From Ornithinimicrobium cerasi (lineage in GTDB: Bacteria; Actinomycetota; Actinomycetes; Actinomycetales; Dermatophilaceae), in assembly GCF_003702705.1 (NCBI RefSeq), contig NZ_QZMN01000002.1:310001-374000 (forward strand): a DNA stretch of 64,000 bases, read 5' to 3'. Below, in pieces: positions 8,724 to 16,635 of the stretch (position 1 is the first letter of the stretch; the number at the start of each line of letters is the position of its first letter). The notes beneath the pieces were generated by a model. That model did not search any database. It was not told the origin of the DNA and saw only the letters and a list, made by a program, of their open reading frames with translations. Position numbers and translations under genes: made by a program.

Positions 8724-10526
8724 TCAGAAGGTGTCCTTCTCGTCCGAGATGGTCCCGCGGAACTCGCTGATGTCGTCCACCTGAAGCTCGGCGATCTCCT
8801 CCCCCTGGGCGAGGAGCAGCTCGTGGCGTTCGCGACGGCGGCGCTCCTGCTCGATCGGGTCGGGGACGGGGGCCGCCGCGATGAGGCGCTGGGTGTACTC
8901 CTCCTGCGGGTTCTCCATGATCTGCTCGCGGGGACCGGCCTCGACGACCTTGCCGTTCTGCAGGACGACGACCTTGTGCGCGAGCAGGTCGATCACCGCC
9001 AGGTCGTGGCTGATGAAGAGGCAGGCGAAGCCGAACTGGTCCTGCAGCTCGGCGAAGATCTTCAGCACCCGCGCCTGTACCGACACGTCCAGCGCCGAGG
9101 TCGGCTCGTCCGCCACGAGCAGCTCGGGGTCGAGCGTCAGGGCGCGGGCCACGCAGATGCGCTGTCGCTGACCGCCGGAGACCTCGTGGGGGTAGCGGTT
9201 GTAGACCTCCCGCGGCAGCTGCACCGCCTCGAGCAGGTCGTAGACCCGCTGCTGGCGGCTCTTGCGGTCACCGACCTTGTGGACCACCAACGGCTCGGCG
9301 ATGCAGTCCCCGATGGGGAGCCGGGGGTTGAGCGAGGCCGCGGGGTCCTGGAAGATGACGCCGATCCGCTTCCGCAGGCTCTTCAGCTGCCCGCGGTTCA
9401 TCGAGATGACGTCCTCGCCGAGCAGCTTGAAGTCGCCGCTGGCGGCCGGGATGAGACCCAGGGCGCAGCGTCCGATGGTCGACTTGCCGGAACCGGACTC
9501 GCCAACCAGCCCGACGATCTCCCCCTTGCGGACGTCGAAGCTCACGTCGTCCACGGCGCGGAACGGGGGCTTGCCCAGGCGCTGGTACTCGATGACGAGG
9601 TTGCGCAGCTCGATCGCCATCGGCGCCTGCGCGTCGACCTCCTCACGGACGCGGATGCCCATCTGGCCGCGTCCGGCGCCCATCCTCGGGACCGATCCGA
9701 GCAGCATCCGGGTGTACTCGTGCTGGGGGCGCAGCAGCACCTCCTCCACCGTGCCGCGCTCGACGATCTCACCCTTGAACATCACCGCGACGCGGTCGGC
9801 CATGTCGGCGACGACGCCCATGTTGTGGGTGATGAGCAGGATGCCCGTGTTCAGCTTGTCCTTGAGCGAGCGCAGCAGGTCGAGGATGTCCGCCTGCACC
9901 GTGACGTCGAGGGCGGTCGTGGGCTCGTCGGCGATGATGACCTTGGGGTCGCAGCTGATGGCCATGGCGATGACGACCCGCTGGCGCTGACCGCCGGAGA
10001 GCTCGTGCGGGTACTTCTTCATCTGGCGCTCGGGCTCGGGGATGCCGACCATGCCGAGCAGCTCGACGGCGCGGTCGTGGGCCGCCTGGCCACGGGCGAC
10101 GGCGTGCAGCTCCATCGACTCGATCATCTGGGTGGCGATGGTCAGCACCGGGTTGAGCGCGGTCATCGGCTCCTGGAAGACCATGGCCACGTCGTTGCCT
10201 CGCAGCCGGCGCATGTTTCGCTCGGACAGCCGACCGACGTCCTTGCCGGCCACGTTGACCGCCCCGCCGATCCGGGCGTTGCTCGGGAGCAGGCGCATCG
10301 CCGTCATCGAGGTCACCGACTTGCCCGAGCCGGACTCGCCGACGAGCGCGACGACCTCACCGGGGCGGACGCGAAGGTCTACACCCTTGACGGCGTGGAC
10401 GCTGCCGAACTCGGTCCTGAACCGGACGTCGACGTCGTCGAAGGCGAGCACGACCTCCTCGCCCTCGAGCGGCGTGCCGGAGCCGGTGTAGGTCTGGTCG
10501 CCGTAGTTGTCCGTCGTCGTGGTCAT
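8724..10526 (-). CDS. Oligopeptide/dipeptide ABC importer, fused double ATPase (DppD-DppF type)
   Basis: Cytoplasmic energy subunit of 600 residues holding two complete ATPase domains in one chain, replacing separate D and F subunits. Domain 1 (about 25-280) has Walker A GESGSGKS, signature LSGGQRQR and Walker [13 protein letters not shown]. Domain 2 (about 315-560) has [17 protein letters not shown] and [12 protein letters not shown]. Each domain is followed by the oligopeptide-transport extension. All catalytic residues are present in both. The ATG at 10526 overlaps the permease stop by one base (TGATG). It drives import of peptides captured by the lipoprotein at 13476-15350. Confidence 0.93.
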   Translation of the reverse strand: MTTTTDNYGDQTYTGSGTPLEGEEVVLAFDDVDVRFRTEFGSVHAVKGVDLRVRPGEVVALVGESGSGKSVTSMTAMRLLPSNARIGGAVNVAGKDVGRLSERNMRRLRGNDVAMVFQEPMTALNPVLTIATQMIESMELHAVARGQAAHDRAVELLGMVGIPEPERQMKKYPHELSGGQRQRVVIAMAISCDPKVIIADEPTTALDVTVQADILDLLRSLKDKLNTGILLITHNMGVVADMADRVAVMFKGEIVERGTVEEVLLRPQHEYTRMLLGSVPRMGAGRGQMGIRVREEVDAQAPMAIELRNLVIEYQRLGKPPFRAVDDVSFDVRKGEIVGLVGESGSGKSTIGRCALGLIPAASGDFKLLGEDVISMNRGQLKSLRKRIGVIFQDPAASLNPRLPIGDCIAEPLVVHKVGDRKSRQQRVYDLLEAVQLPREVYNRYPHEVSGGQRQRICVARALTLDPELLVADEPTSALDVSVQARVLKIFAELQDQFGFACLFISHDLAVIDLLAHKVVVLQNGKVVEAGPREQIMENPQEEYTQRLIAAAPVPDPIEQERRRRERHELLLAQGEEIAELQVDDISEFRGTISDEKDTF

Positions 10527-11647
10527 CAGTCGGCGGTCCTGTTCTGACGGGGGTCGAAGGCGTCGCGCAGACCGTCTCCGAGGAAGTTCACGGCGAGGGC
10601 GATGGCCAGGATGATCATGCCGGGCCACCAGAAGAGCCAGGGCCGGGACTGGAAGCTGTTCTGGTAGGTGGAGATGAGCAGCCCGAGCGAGGTGTCCGGC
10701 GCACGCACCCCCCAGCCGAGGAAGGACAGGGCTGACTCGGTCAGGATGGTCGCGGCGATCGCCAGGGTGGCGCTGACGATGATCGTCCCGACCGTGTTGG
10801 GCAGGATGTGCTTGAAGATGATCCTGCCCGAACCGGTGCCGATGGCCTCGGCGGCGGCCACGAATTCGCGCTCGCGCAGCGAGAGCACCTCGCCGCGCAC
10901 CAGGCGGGCCAGGCCGGTCCAGCCGATCACCGAGAGCAGGAAGGCGAGCGGCCAGATGCCGCCGTTGGCCATCTTGCCGAAGACCGCCGCCAGGACAAGG
11001 GCCGGGATGACGATGAACAGGTCGGTGATGCGCATCAGGATCGCCTCGATCCACCCGCGGTAGAACCCCGCGACGGCGCCGATGATGGTGCCGATGATGG
11101 TGGAAAGGAGGCCCACGGTGAAGGCCACGATCAGCGAGCGCTGGGTGCCACGCATGGTCAGGGCGAAGTAGTCCTTGCCCGCGTTGTCCTGGCCGAACGG
11201 GTGCTCGCCCAGCGCGGGCGGCCAGAGCTCAAGCGTCGGCCGACCCTGGTCCAGTACCAGTCCGCCGCGCCAGTACTCCTTCTCCCACCACCCCGGGAAC
11301 CACCCGTAGCCGATGGAGCTGAAAGCGAAGACCGTGATGACGACCAGACCCGCCAGCGAGACCATAGCCCCACGGTGACGCAGGAAACGGCGACGCACGA
11401 GCTGGCCCTGGGAGTACGACTTCTGCGACAGGTCGAGTGGCTTCTCGACCGAGTAGGTGGTCGCGTCTCCGTCGGCGCCCGCGCCGTCTGCGCGGTCCGT
11501 GACGTCGTCCATCCGGTCGGGGTCCTGGGGCGCGGCCTTGTCCTGCTGGTACGGGACGGGCGAGAGGCCCTCACGGCCGCTGCCGGGCGTCCTGGGCAGG
11601 TCCTGGTCGGGTCGGTCGTCACCTGGCGGGGTAGGCCGGTCGCTCAT
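10526..11647 (-). CDS. Oligopeptide ABC importer permease (DppC/OppC type)
   Basis: Inner membrane permease of 373 residues. About 95 residues of charged, proline-rich cytoplasmic leader precede the first helix, and the canonical BPD transporter domain begins near residue 175. The EAA loop reads EFVAAAEAIGTGSGRIIFKHILPN near 280, where the ATPase docks. The segment EHPFGQDNAGKDYF matches the periplasmic motif GTDxxGRD of this family. ATG at 11647 has an AAGGA SD about 8 bases upstream. The gap to the upstream permease is 55 bases. Confidence 0.92.
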   Translation of the reverse strand: MSDRPTPPGDDRPDQDLPRTPGSGREGLSPVPYQQDKAAPQDPDRMDDVTDRADGAGADGDATTYSVEKPLDLSQKSYSQGQLVRRRFLRHRGAMVSLAGLVVITVFAFSSIGYGWFPGWWEKEYWRGGLVLDQGRPTLELWPPALGEHPFGQDNAGKDYFALTMRGTQRSLIVAFTVGLLSTIIGTIIGAVAGFYRGWIEAILMRITDLFIVIPALVLAAVFGKMANGGIWPLAFLLSVIGWTGLARLVRGEVLSLREREFVAAAEAIGTGSGRIIFKHILPNTVGTIIVSATLAIAATILTESALSFLGWGVRAPDTSLGLLISTYQNSFQSRPWLFWWPGMIILAIALAVNFLGDGLRDAFDPRQNRTAD

Positions 11648-11702
11648 ACGGAGGTCCTTCGGGTGCGGGCGGGCGTCAGGTAGCGTCGGGTCACGGGCAC
11701 GC

Positions 11703-13223
11703 TCACCGCCGGATCCGCGGGTCGAGGAAGGCATAGGCGATGTCGGCCAGCATGTTCATGATCACGGCGGCACCGCCTGCCACCAGGTAGTACCCCATGA
11801 CCGGCGCGGGATCCACGGTGTTGAGGCCGTCCCGGAACACCGCGCCCAGACCCTTCCAACCGAAGATCGTCTCGGTGATCACCGCACCACCCAGCAGGCT
11901 GGCGAAGTCGAAGGCGACGATGGTGGTGATAGGGATCAGCGCGTTGCGCAGCGCGTGCTTGGAGTACACCACCCGATCCGACAACCCCTTGGATCGCGCG
12001 GTGCGGATGTAGTCCTGGTTGATCGTCTCCAGCATGGAGGCGCGTGTGTAGCGGCTGTAGCCGGCGATCGAGACCAGGGTCAGGACCATGGTCGGCAGGA
12101 TGAGCTGGACGCCCCAGTCGAAGATCTCCGCCCAAAAGGTGTCGTCGAACTGCGGGATGCCGGAGCCGATGGTGGAGATGGGGCGCGGCTTGATCTCCAG
12201 GAACGCGCCCCAGTTGCGCAGCAGGCGGTCCATGAAGACGAGGAAGCCGAACGCCACCCCGGTGCCGATCGTGACGAACATCGAGAGCTTTCGCTCGAAC
12301 CCGCCGAAGAACCAGCCGATCGCGCCGGAGACCACCACGGTCGCCGCGAGCAGCCCGAGGATGACCAGCCACCCGGAGGGGTCGGCCATGATCGGGGCGG
12401 TCACGAAGTAGGCGACCAGCCCGGCGGCGACCGTGACGAGGCCTGCTACGACGATCTTGCGCTGGGAGAGCCCGACGGTGAGGGTGAGGAAGAAGGCGAG
12501 GGCGAGGAGCGCGCCGACGAGGATGAGCGGCAGGCCCAGGGCGGGCCGGCGCCACCAGCCGACCTGGTCGAAGGCGAAGACCGCTCCGAACACGGCGGCG
12601 CCGGTCACGAGGAAGGTCAGCGCCTGCCGTCGGATGTCGCCGCCGAGGACGGAGGCCACCAGGAGCGCGAAGACCAGCGCGACCACCGCCATGGCTGTCG
12701 TCGACAGGGCCGGGTCCGCGATCCAGTTGTTGAAGCGGATCGCGCCGAAGTCCTTCAGCAGCACGGCCGCCCAGAAGACGGGCAGGGAGAAGAAGAGGAA
12801 GGCGAGGAAGGTGATGCTGTAGTCGAAGCCGGAGTACTGCCGGATGGCGGACAGCACGCCGAGCGCGATGCCGATGACGATGGCGAGGATCACCGACAGG
12901 GTGACCAGGCGCAGGCTCGCCCCCGCGGCGTTGACGATCATCGTGTTGACGTTGGCCCCGTTGCGCGTCGTGCCCAGGTCGCAGCTCAGCACCAAGCACT
13001 TGCTCGCCCCCACCAGCCAGGTCAGGTAGCGCTGCCACCAGGGCTGGTCGAGGTTCATGTTCGCTCTGCGCGCCGCGATGAGCTGGTCGCGGTTCTCCGC
13101 GTTGCTTTCCCGCAGGTCAGCGAGGGGGTCACCGGAGTTGATGGTCGCGAAGAACATCAACGCAGATCCCATGAGCAGGACCACCGAGGAGATGGCGATC
13201 CTGCGAACAATGAACTGAAGCAC
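11703..13223 (-). CDS. Oligopeptide ABC importer permease (DppB/OppB type) with a large membrane insertion
   Basis: Inner membrane permease of 506 residues, against about 310-340 for typical DppB. The N-terminal part (1-165) and C-terminal part (370-506) align with the family: FDYSITFLAFLFFSLPVFW near 134, SRYTRASMLETINQDYIRTA near 390 as the EAA region, and a C-terminal FLDPRIR. Residues about 170-350 are extra and hydrophobic, predicting about five to six additional helices, where normal members have about 40 residues. No stop or frame break occurs, so the insertion is translated. Start is GTG at 13223 with GGAAGG upstream. A strong hairpin lies between this gene and the binding-protein gene. 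Confidence 0.9.
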   Translation of the reverse strand: MLQFIVRRIAISSVVLLMGSALMFFATINSGDPLADLRESNAENRDQLIAARRANMNLDQPWWQRYLTWLVGASKCLVLSCDLGTTRNGANVNTMIVNAAGASLRLVTLSVILAIVIGIALGVLSAIRQYSGFDYSITFLAFLFFSLPVFWAAVLLKDFGAIRFNNWIADPALSTTAMAVVALVFALLVASVLGGDIRRQALTFLVTGAAVFGAVFAFDQVGWWRRPALGLPLILVGALLALAFFLTLTVGLSQRKIVVAGLVTVAAGLVAYFVTAPIMADPSGWLVILGLLAATVVVSGAIGWFFGGFERKLSMFVTIGTGVAFGFLVFMDRLLRNWGAFLEIKPRPISTIGSGIPQFDDTFWAEIFDWGVQLILPTMVLTLVSIAGYSRYTRASMLETINQDYIRTARSKGLSDRVVYSKHALRNALIPITTIVAFDFASLLGGAVITETIFGWKGLGAVFRDGLNTVDPAPVMGYYLVAGGAAVIMNMLADIAYAFLDPRIRR

Positions 13224-13380
13224 GGGGGCTTACCTTCCTCGGAGAGCCACAGCTGCGTGGCTCGGTGACCGGGAGACTCTAGCCGACTCCCTGGTGAAGT
13301 GCCATCGCGTCAGGGTAGGCCGGTCGGGACTGGTCTGACCGCTTGCCGCGCCGTAGCCGCCGGCGTTTCCCGCTGGTCGC

Positions 13381-13420
13381 GCCACGGGGCGGGAGGGCGG
13401 TAGCCCTCCCGCCCCGTGGC
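13381..13420 (-). terminator. Long perfect hairpin between binding-protein and permease genes
   Basis: An 18-bp perfect GC-rich inverted repeat (13381-13398 with 13403-13420) with a 4-base loop GGTA lies 56 bases after the stop of the substrate-binding protein gene and 157 bases before the permease start. No T-run follows on the minus strand. It may stop most transcripts after the lipoprotein gene, or shield that mRNA from 3' decay, giving more binding protein than permease. The rest of 13224-13475 holds nothing else I recognise apart from the SD of the permease gene. Confidence 0.75.
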
Positions 13421-13475
13421 GGTGAGCGGCCCGGGTGACGGAGTCACCGCGGACGGTGCGGGATGACCGGGTCGA

Positions 13476-15350
13476 TCAGTTGGCGCGGACCCACTGCTCG
13501 GCGTTCCACGACACACCCGTCTGGGTGGAGTTGTGGCGGACGTTCTCGAGCGTGTTGTCGTAACCGACGACACCCGGGTGCGCGAACACCGGGATGCCGA
13601 ACAGGTCGTCCCACAGGAGCTTCTCGATGATCTTGGTCTGCTCCAGGTGGACTGCGGGATCGGTGGAGGCGGCGAGAGTGTCCCAGGCAGCGTCCACTTC
13701 CTCGTTGCTGTACTTGCCGTAGTTCTGCGGACCGTCGGTCTGGTAGATGCCCGCACCGGAGGCGATCTGGCCCGAACCGGCCCACGCGAACAGGGCGACC
13801 TCGTAGTCACCGGTGTCCAGCGGACCGCCGGGCTCGAACATCTTCGGGTCGGCCGCGTCCGTGATGTTGAAGCCCGCCTCGTCGCAGGAGGACTTGATCG
13901 CGGCGACCTGGTCGGTGCGGCGCTGGTTGGGCGCCGAGTAGGCGATCCTGACCTCGACCGGCGCGGTGAGGCCGGCCTCCTCCAGCTTGGCCTTGGAAGC
14001 CTCGATGTCGGCGGTGTCGTAGCGGCCGTCGTAGGCCGCGTCCACAACCTCCTGGTAGTCGGGCATGAAGTTGAACTTCTCCCGCAGGTTCAGGACCTCA
14101 GCCTCGGGGTTGATGGGCTGGATCAGGTTCTGGACGATCTGCTGGCGCGGCACGCACAGGGCGAATGCCTCGCGGGCGGCCAGGCCACCCTCGTCGTTGG
14201 AGAACACACCAGTGCCGTGGTTGAAGTCCAGGTGCTCCCAGGTCATCTCGTCGCCCTTGAGGATGCCGATCGTGTCGGACATGCCCTCCAGCTGGGTGAC
14301 GGTGTCAACCGTGGCCTGCGGCTCGATGACGTTGATGTCACCGTTCTGCAGGGCCTGGACCTGGGCCTCGGGGGCCACGAACCGGAACGTCAGGTTGGCC
14401 GTGGCCGGAGCCGGGCCGAAGAACGACTCGTTCGGCACGAGCCCCAGGGACTGGCCGGACTCCCAGGTGGAGCCCTCGAGGGTGTAGGGCCCCGAGGACG
14501 GCACGAGGGACTCGTCGGAGATCTGGTAATCCGGGAAGAGCCAGCCGGTGTTCCAGAACTCGGCCACGGTGGCCACCGTCTCGGCGTCACCGTCGAGGAT
14601 GGCCTGCGCAAGAGCATCGGGCTCAAGGCCGGCTTGCTCTGCTGCCACATGGGACGGCAACGCGCTGCTGATCAGCAGTTCCCAGTCCGGGTAGGGCTCG
14701 GGATAGGTGACCGTGAAGGTCTTCGACCCCGGCTCGGTCTCCGGCGCCTCGGTGACGTACTGCGCGGTGGTGCCGACGGGGTTGAAGCCCAGCGCCTCAG
14801 CGCCGCCCATGGACTCGGGGTTGGTGGAGACCCAGTCCAGGAGGTAGTCATTGGCCGTTACGGGCGTGCCGTCAGACCATACGGCCTCGTCGGAGATGGT
14901 GTACTCGACGGTCAGCGGGTCGTCCGAGGTCTTCTCGTAGGAACCGAACCACTCGTTGGGGTAGATCGTGCCATCGGTGCCCCAGTACCAGAAGCCACTG
15001 AACAGTTGGTTGTTGACGACCGAGTTGTACGTGGAGTTCGTGTCCGCGGTCACGCCGTTGTAGGCGTTGTACTCCTCGGCGCCGCTGGAGAAGGTGACGA
15101 CGTCGTCCTTCGGGGTCACGTCGCCGAGGTCGGCCTTGGCGGTGTCGCCCTCGGCGCCGGTCTCGCCACCGGCGGCGTCGGAGGTGGCTGAGCCGTCGTC
15201 GCCGCCTGTCTCCTCGCCCGTGTCGTCACCGGTCTCGTCGGCCGCGGGCGCCGAGGTGGTGTCCTCGGTCGTCTCGGGGTCGGACGTGCAGCCGGCCAGG
15301 ACGAGGGCTCCGGCCGCCACTACGGCCATGGTCGCGCGCCTGATCTTCAA
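13476..15350 (-). CDS. ABC transporter family 5 substrate-binding lipoprotein (peptide importer)
   Basis: Secreted lipoprotein of 624 residues. The signal peptide has an n-region KIRR, a short hydrophobic core and lipobox LVLAGC, with Cys at about residue 21. An acidic, Thr/Gly-rich linker follows (about 22-75), then the SBP_bac_5 domain to the C-terminus, including VEYTISDEAVWSDGTPVTA. It captures peptides for the permease/ATPase genes downstream. The start codon is TTG at 15350: GGAGGA stands 3-4 bases before it, and only this start gives the basic n-region; the in-frame ATG seven codons later would remove it. A candidate sigma-70-type promoter lies at 15438-15467. Confidence 0.93.
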   Translation of the reverse strand: MKIRRATMAVVAAGALVLAGCTSDPETTEDTTSAPAADETGDDTGEETGGDDGSATSDAAGGETGAEGDTAKADLGDVTPKDDVVTFSSGAEEYNAYNGVTADTNSTYNSVVNNQLFSGFWYWGTDGTIYPNEWFGSYEKTSDDPLTVEYTISDEAVWSDGTPVTANDYLLDWVSTNPESMGGAEALGFNPVGTTAQYVTEAPETEPGSKTFTVTYPEPYPDWELLISSALPSHVAAEQAGLEPDALAQAILDGDAETVATVAEFWNTGWLFPDYQISDESLVPSSGPYTLEGSTWESGQSLGLVPNESFFGPAPATANLTFRFVAPEAQVQALQNGDINVIEPQATVDTVTQLEGMSDTIGILKGDEMTWEHLDFNHGTGVFSNDEGGLAAREAFALCVPRQQIVQNLIQPINPEAEVLNLREKFNFMPDYQEVVDAAYDGRYDTADIEASKAKLEEAGLTAPVEVRIAYSAPNQRRTDQVAAIKSSCDEAGFNITDAADPKMFEPGGPLDTGDYEVALFAWAGSGQIASGAGIYQTDGPQNYGKYSNEEVDAAWDTLAASTDPAVHLEQTKIIEKLLWDDLFGIPVFAHPGVVGYDNTLENVRHNSTQTGVSWNAEQWVRAN

Positions 15351-15437
15351 TGTTCCTCCTAGTGAAAGGCTCGGGTCGGAGCGCGGCCGGGGCGGCCGAC
15401 ACCCAGGGTCGACGCCGAGCCGGGGGGTTGCTCACCG

Positions 15438-15467
15438 AACATAGGCACGACGACGGCCGCAGGTCCA
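15438..15467 (-). promoter_or_regulatory. Candidate promoter for the peptide importer operon
   Basis: On the minus strand TGGACC (15467-15462) and TATGTT (15443-15438) are separated by 18 bases. Each matches 4 of 6 positions of the -35 and -10 consensus. It would give a leader of about 80 bases before the TTG start. The rest of 15351-15540 shows no other clear signal. Confidence 0.45.
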
Positions 15468-15534
15468 GCGCTGTGTCCACACGGTGACTCGATCGTTACG
15501 CATTCGAGACTTGCCCGGCGCACCCCCGGACCCG

Positions 15535-15540
15535 CCTAGG
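15535..15540. repeat. Target-site duplication, left copy (CCTAGG)
   Basis: Six-base palindrome directly outside the left terminal repeat, identical to 16630-16635 on the right. It matches the NCTAGN target preference of IS481. Confidence 0.9.
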
Positions 15541-15566
15541 TGTACCCGGCCAGGAGGTTGGTGACA
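15541..15566 (+). repeat. Left terminal inverted repeat of the IS481-type element
   Basis: 26-bp end starting TGTACCCGGCCA. It matches the right end at 23 of 26 positions, with mismatches at positions 6, 13 and 14. Confidence 0.9.
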
Positions 15567-15585
15567 GTGGGGTGTTGACGTGAGA

Positions 15586-15643
15586 AGGACCTCCGAGTGA
15601 GGTGTGGCTTGTCAAGAGTCACGACCCAGAGCCCGGAGGTCCT
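15586..15643 (+). promoter_or_regulatory. Hairpin that can mask the transposase ribosome binding site
   Basis: AGGACCTCCG at 15586-15595 is perfectly complementary (10 bp) to CGGAGGTCCT at 15634-15643, which contains the GGAGG SD of the transposase. A likely promoter -35 TTGACG sits at 15575-15580, so a transcript started inside the element near 15610 would lack the left arm and leave the SD free. Read-through transcripts from outside would contain both arms and hide it. This is the logic known for IS10 and IS50; here it is inferred from complementarity only. Confidence 0.55.
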
Positions 15644-15644
15644 C

Positions 15645-16634
15645 ATGCCCCACGCTAATGCCCGCCTGACCGTTCGTGGTCGTCTGCTACTCGTGCGTCG
15701 TGTCCGAGAGCAGGGCTGGGCCGTCGCTCACGCCGCCAAGGCGATGGGCATCTCGCGCCAGTGCGCCCACCGGTGGTTGGCCCGCTATGACCAGCACGGT
15801 GTCGCCGGCCTGGGTGAACGCTCCAGCCGTCCGCACAGCACCCCGCGCCGCACTCCGCCGCAGGTCGAGGAGCAGATCCTGGCCTGCCGAGACCAGCACC
15901 GGCGCGGGCAGGACTGGATCGCCGGCGAGCTCGGCCTGGCCCCGCGCACCGTGGGCCGGGTGCTGCGTCGCGCCGGCGTGCCACACCTGTCCTGCCTGGA
16001 CCCGATGACCGGTGAGGTCATCCGCTCCTCCAAGGCCACCGCGGTCCGGTACGAGCGCGAGCGGCCCGGGGAGCTGGTCCACGTGGACGTCAAGAAACTG
16101 GGCAAGATCCCCGACGGTGGCGGGTGGCGCGCCCACGGCCGGGCGGCGACCGTGGCCCACAGACACAAGGCGGCGCGGGTCGGGTACGACTACGTGCACT
16201 CGATGGTCGATGACCACTCCCGCCTGGCCTACTCCGAGATCCATGACGACGAGAAGGTCGACACCTGCGCCGGCTTCCTGACCAGGGCCGCGGCCCACTG
16301 CGCCGACCACGGCATCCCCAGGATCGAGCGGGTGATGACCGACAACGCCTTCGCCTACCGGCACGGGCGCGCGTTCGTCGACGCCGTCGCCGCGATCGGT
16401 GCGGTGCAGAAGTTCATCAAGCCGCACTGCCCCTGGCAGAACGGCAAGGTCGAGCGGTTCAACCGCACCCTGCAGACCGAGTGGGCATACCGGTACGTCT
16501 TCACCTCCAACCAGGCCCGACGTGACGCCCTTGCGCCCTGGCTGAACTCCTACAACACTGAACGACGCCACAGCGCGCTCGGCGGACTCCCACCGACCAG
16601 CCGTGTCACCAACCTGATGGCCGAGTACACCTAG
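15645..16634 (+). CDS. IS481-family transposase (DDE)
   Basis: Transposase of 329 residues, the usual length for IS481. An N-terminal helix-turn-helix is visible (AAKAMGISRQCAHRWLARYD, about 27-46), then a second DNA-binding region RTVGRVLRRAGVPHLS, then an rve integrase core. Catalytic acidic residues fit D in LVHVDVKKLG (near 145), D in VMTDNAFAYRHGRAF (near 230) and E in WQNGKVERFNRTLQTEWAY (near 280). The frame is intact, so it is probably functional. ATG at 15645 has GGAGG 5 bases upstream, in the arm of a hairpin. Its TAG stop lies outside the element, in the target duplication. Confidence 0.93.
   Translation: MPHANARLTVRGRLLLVRRVREQGWAVAHAAKAMGISRQCAHRWLARYDQHGVAGLGERSSRPHSTPRRTPPQVEEQILACRDQHRRGQDWIAGELGLAPRTVGRVLRRAGVPHLSCLDPMTGEVIRSSKATAVRYERERPGELVHVDVKKLGKIPDGGGWRAHGRAATVAHRHKAARVGYDYVHSMVDDHSRLAYSEIHDDEKVDTCAGFLTRAAAHCADHGIPRIERVMTDNAFAYRHGRAFVDAVAAIGAVQKFIKPHCPWQNGKVERFNRTLQTEWAYRYVFTSNQARRDALAPWLNSYNTERRHSALGGLPPTSRVTNLMAEYT
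16604..16629 (-). repeat. Right terminal inverted repeat of the IS481-type element
   Basis: Reverse-complement partner of 15541-15566. It overlaps the 3' end of the transposase gene and encodes its last residues (VTNLMAEYT). Confidence 0.9.
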
Positions 16635-16635
16635 G
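16630..16635. repeat. Target-site duplication, right copy (CCTAGG), carries two stop codons
   Basis: Six-base palindrome directly outside the right terminal repeat. Its TAG on the plus strand (16632-16634) ends the transposase, and its TAG on the minus strand (16633-16631) ends priA. Confidence 0.9.

Larger units (their letters stand above)
15541..16629 (+). mobile_element. Complete IS481-family insertion sequence (1089 bp)
   Basis: Both ends are present. The left terminal repeat is 15541-15566 and the right is 16604-16629 (reverse complement), 26 bp with 23 identical positions, starting TGTAC and ending GGTTGGTGACA. The element is flanked by a 6-bp duplication CCTAGG (15535-15540 and 16630-16635). 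This fits the NCTAGN target and 6-bp duplication known for IS481. One transposase gene fills it. The insertion point coincides with the last codon of priA, and the duplicated target restores the priA stop, so the insertion looks harmless to priA. Confidence 0.93.
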
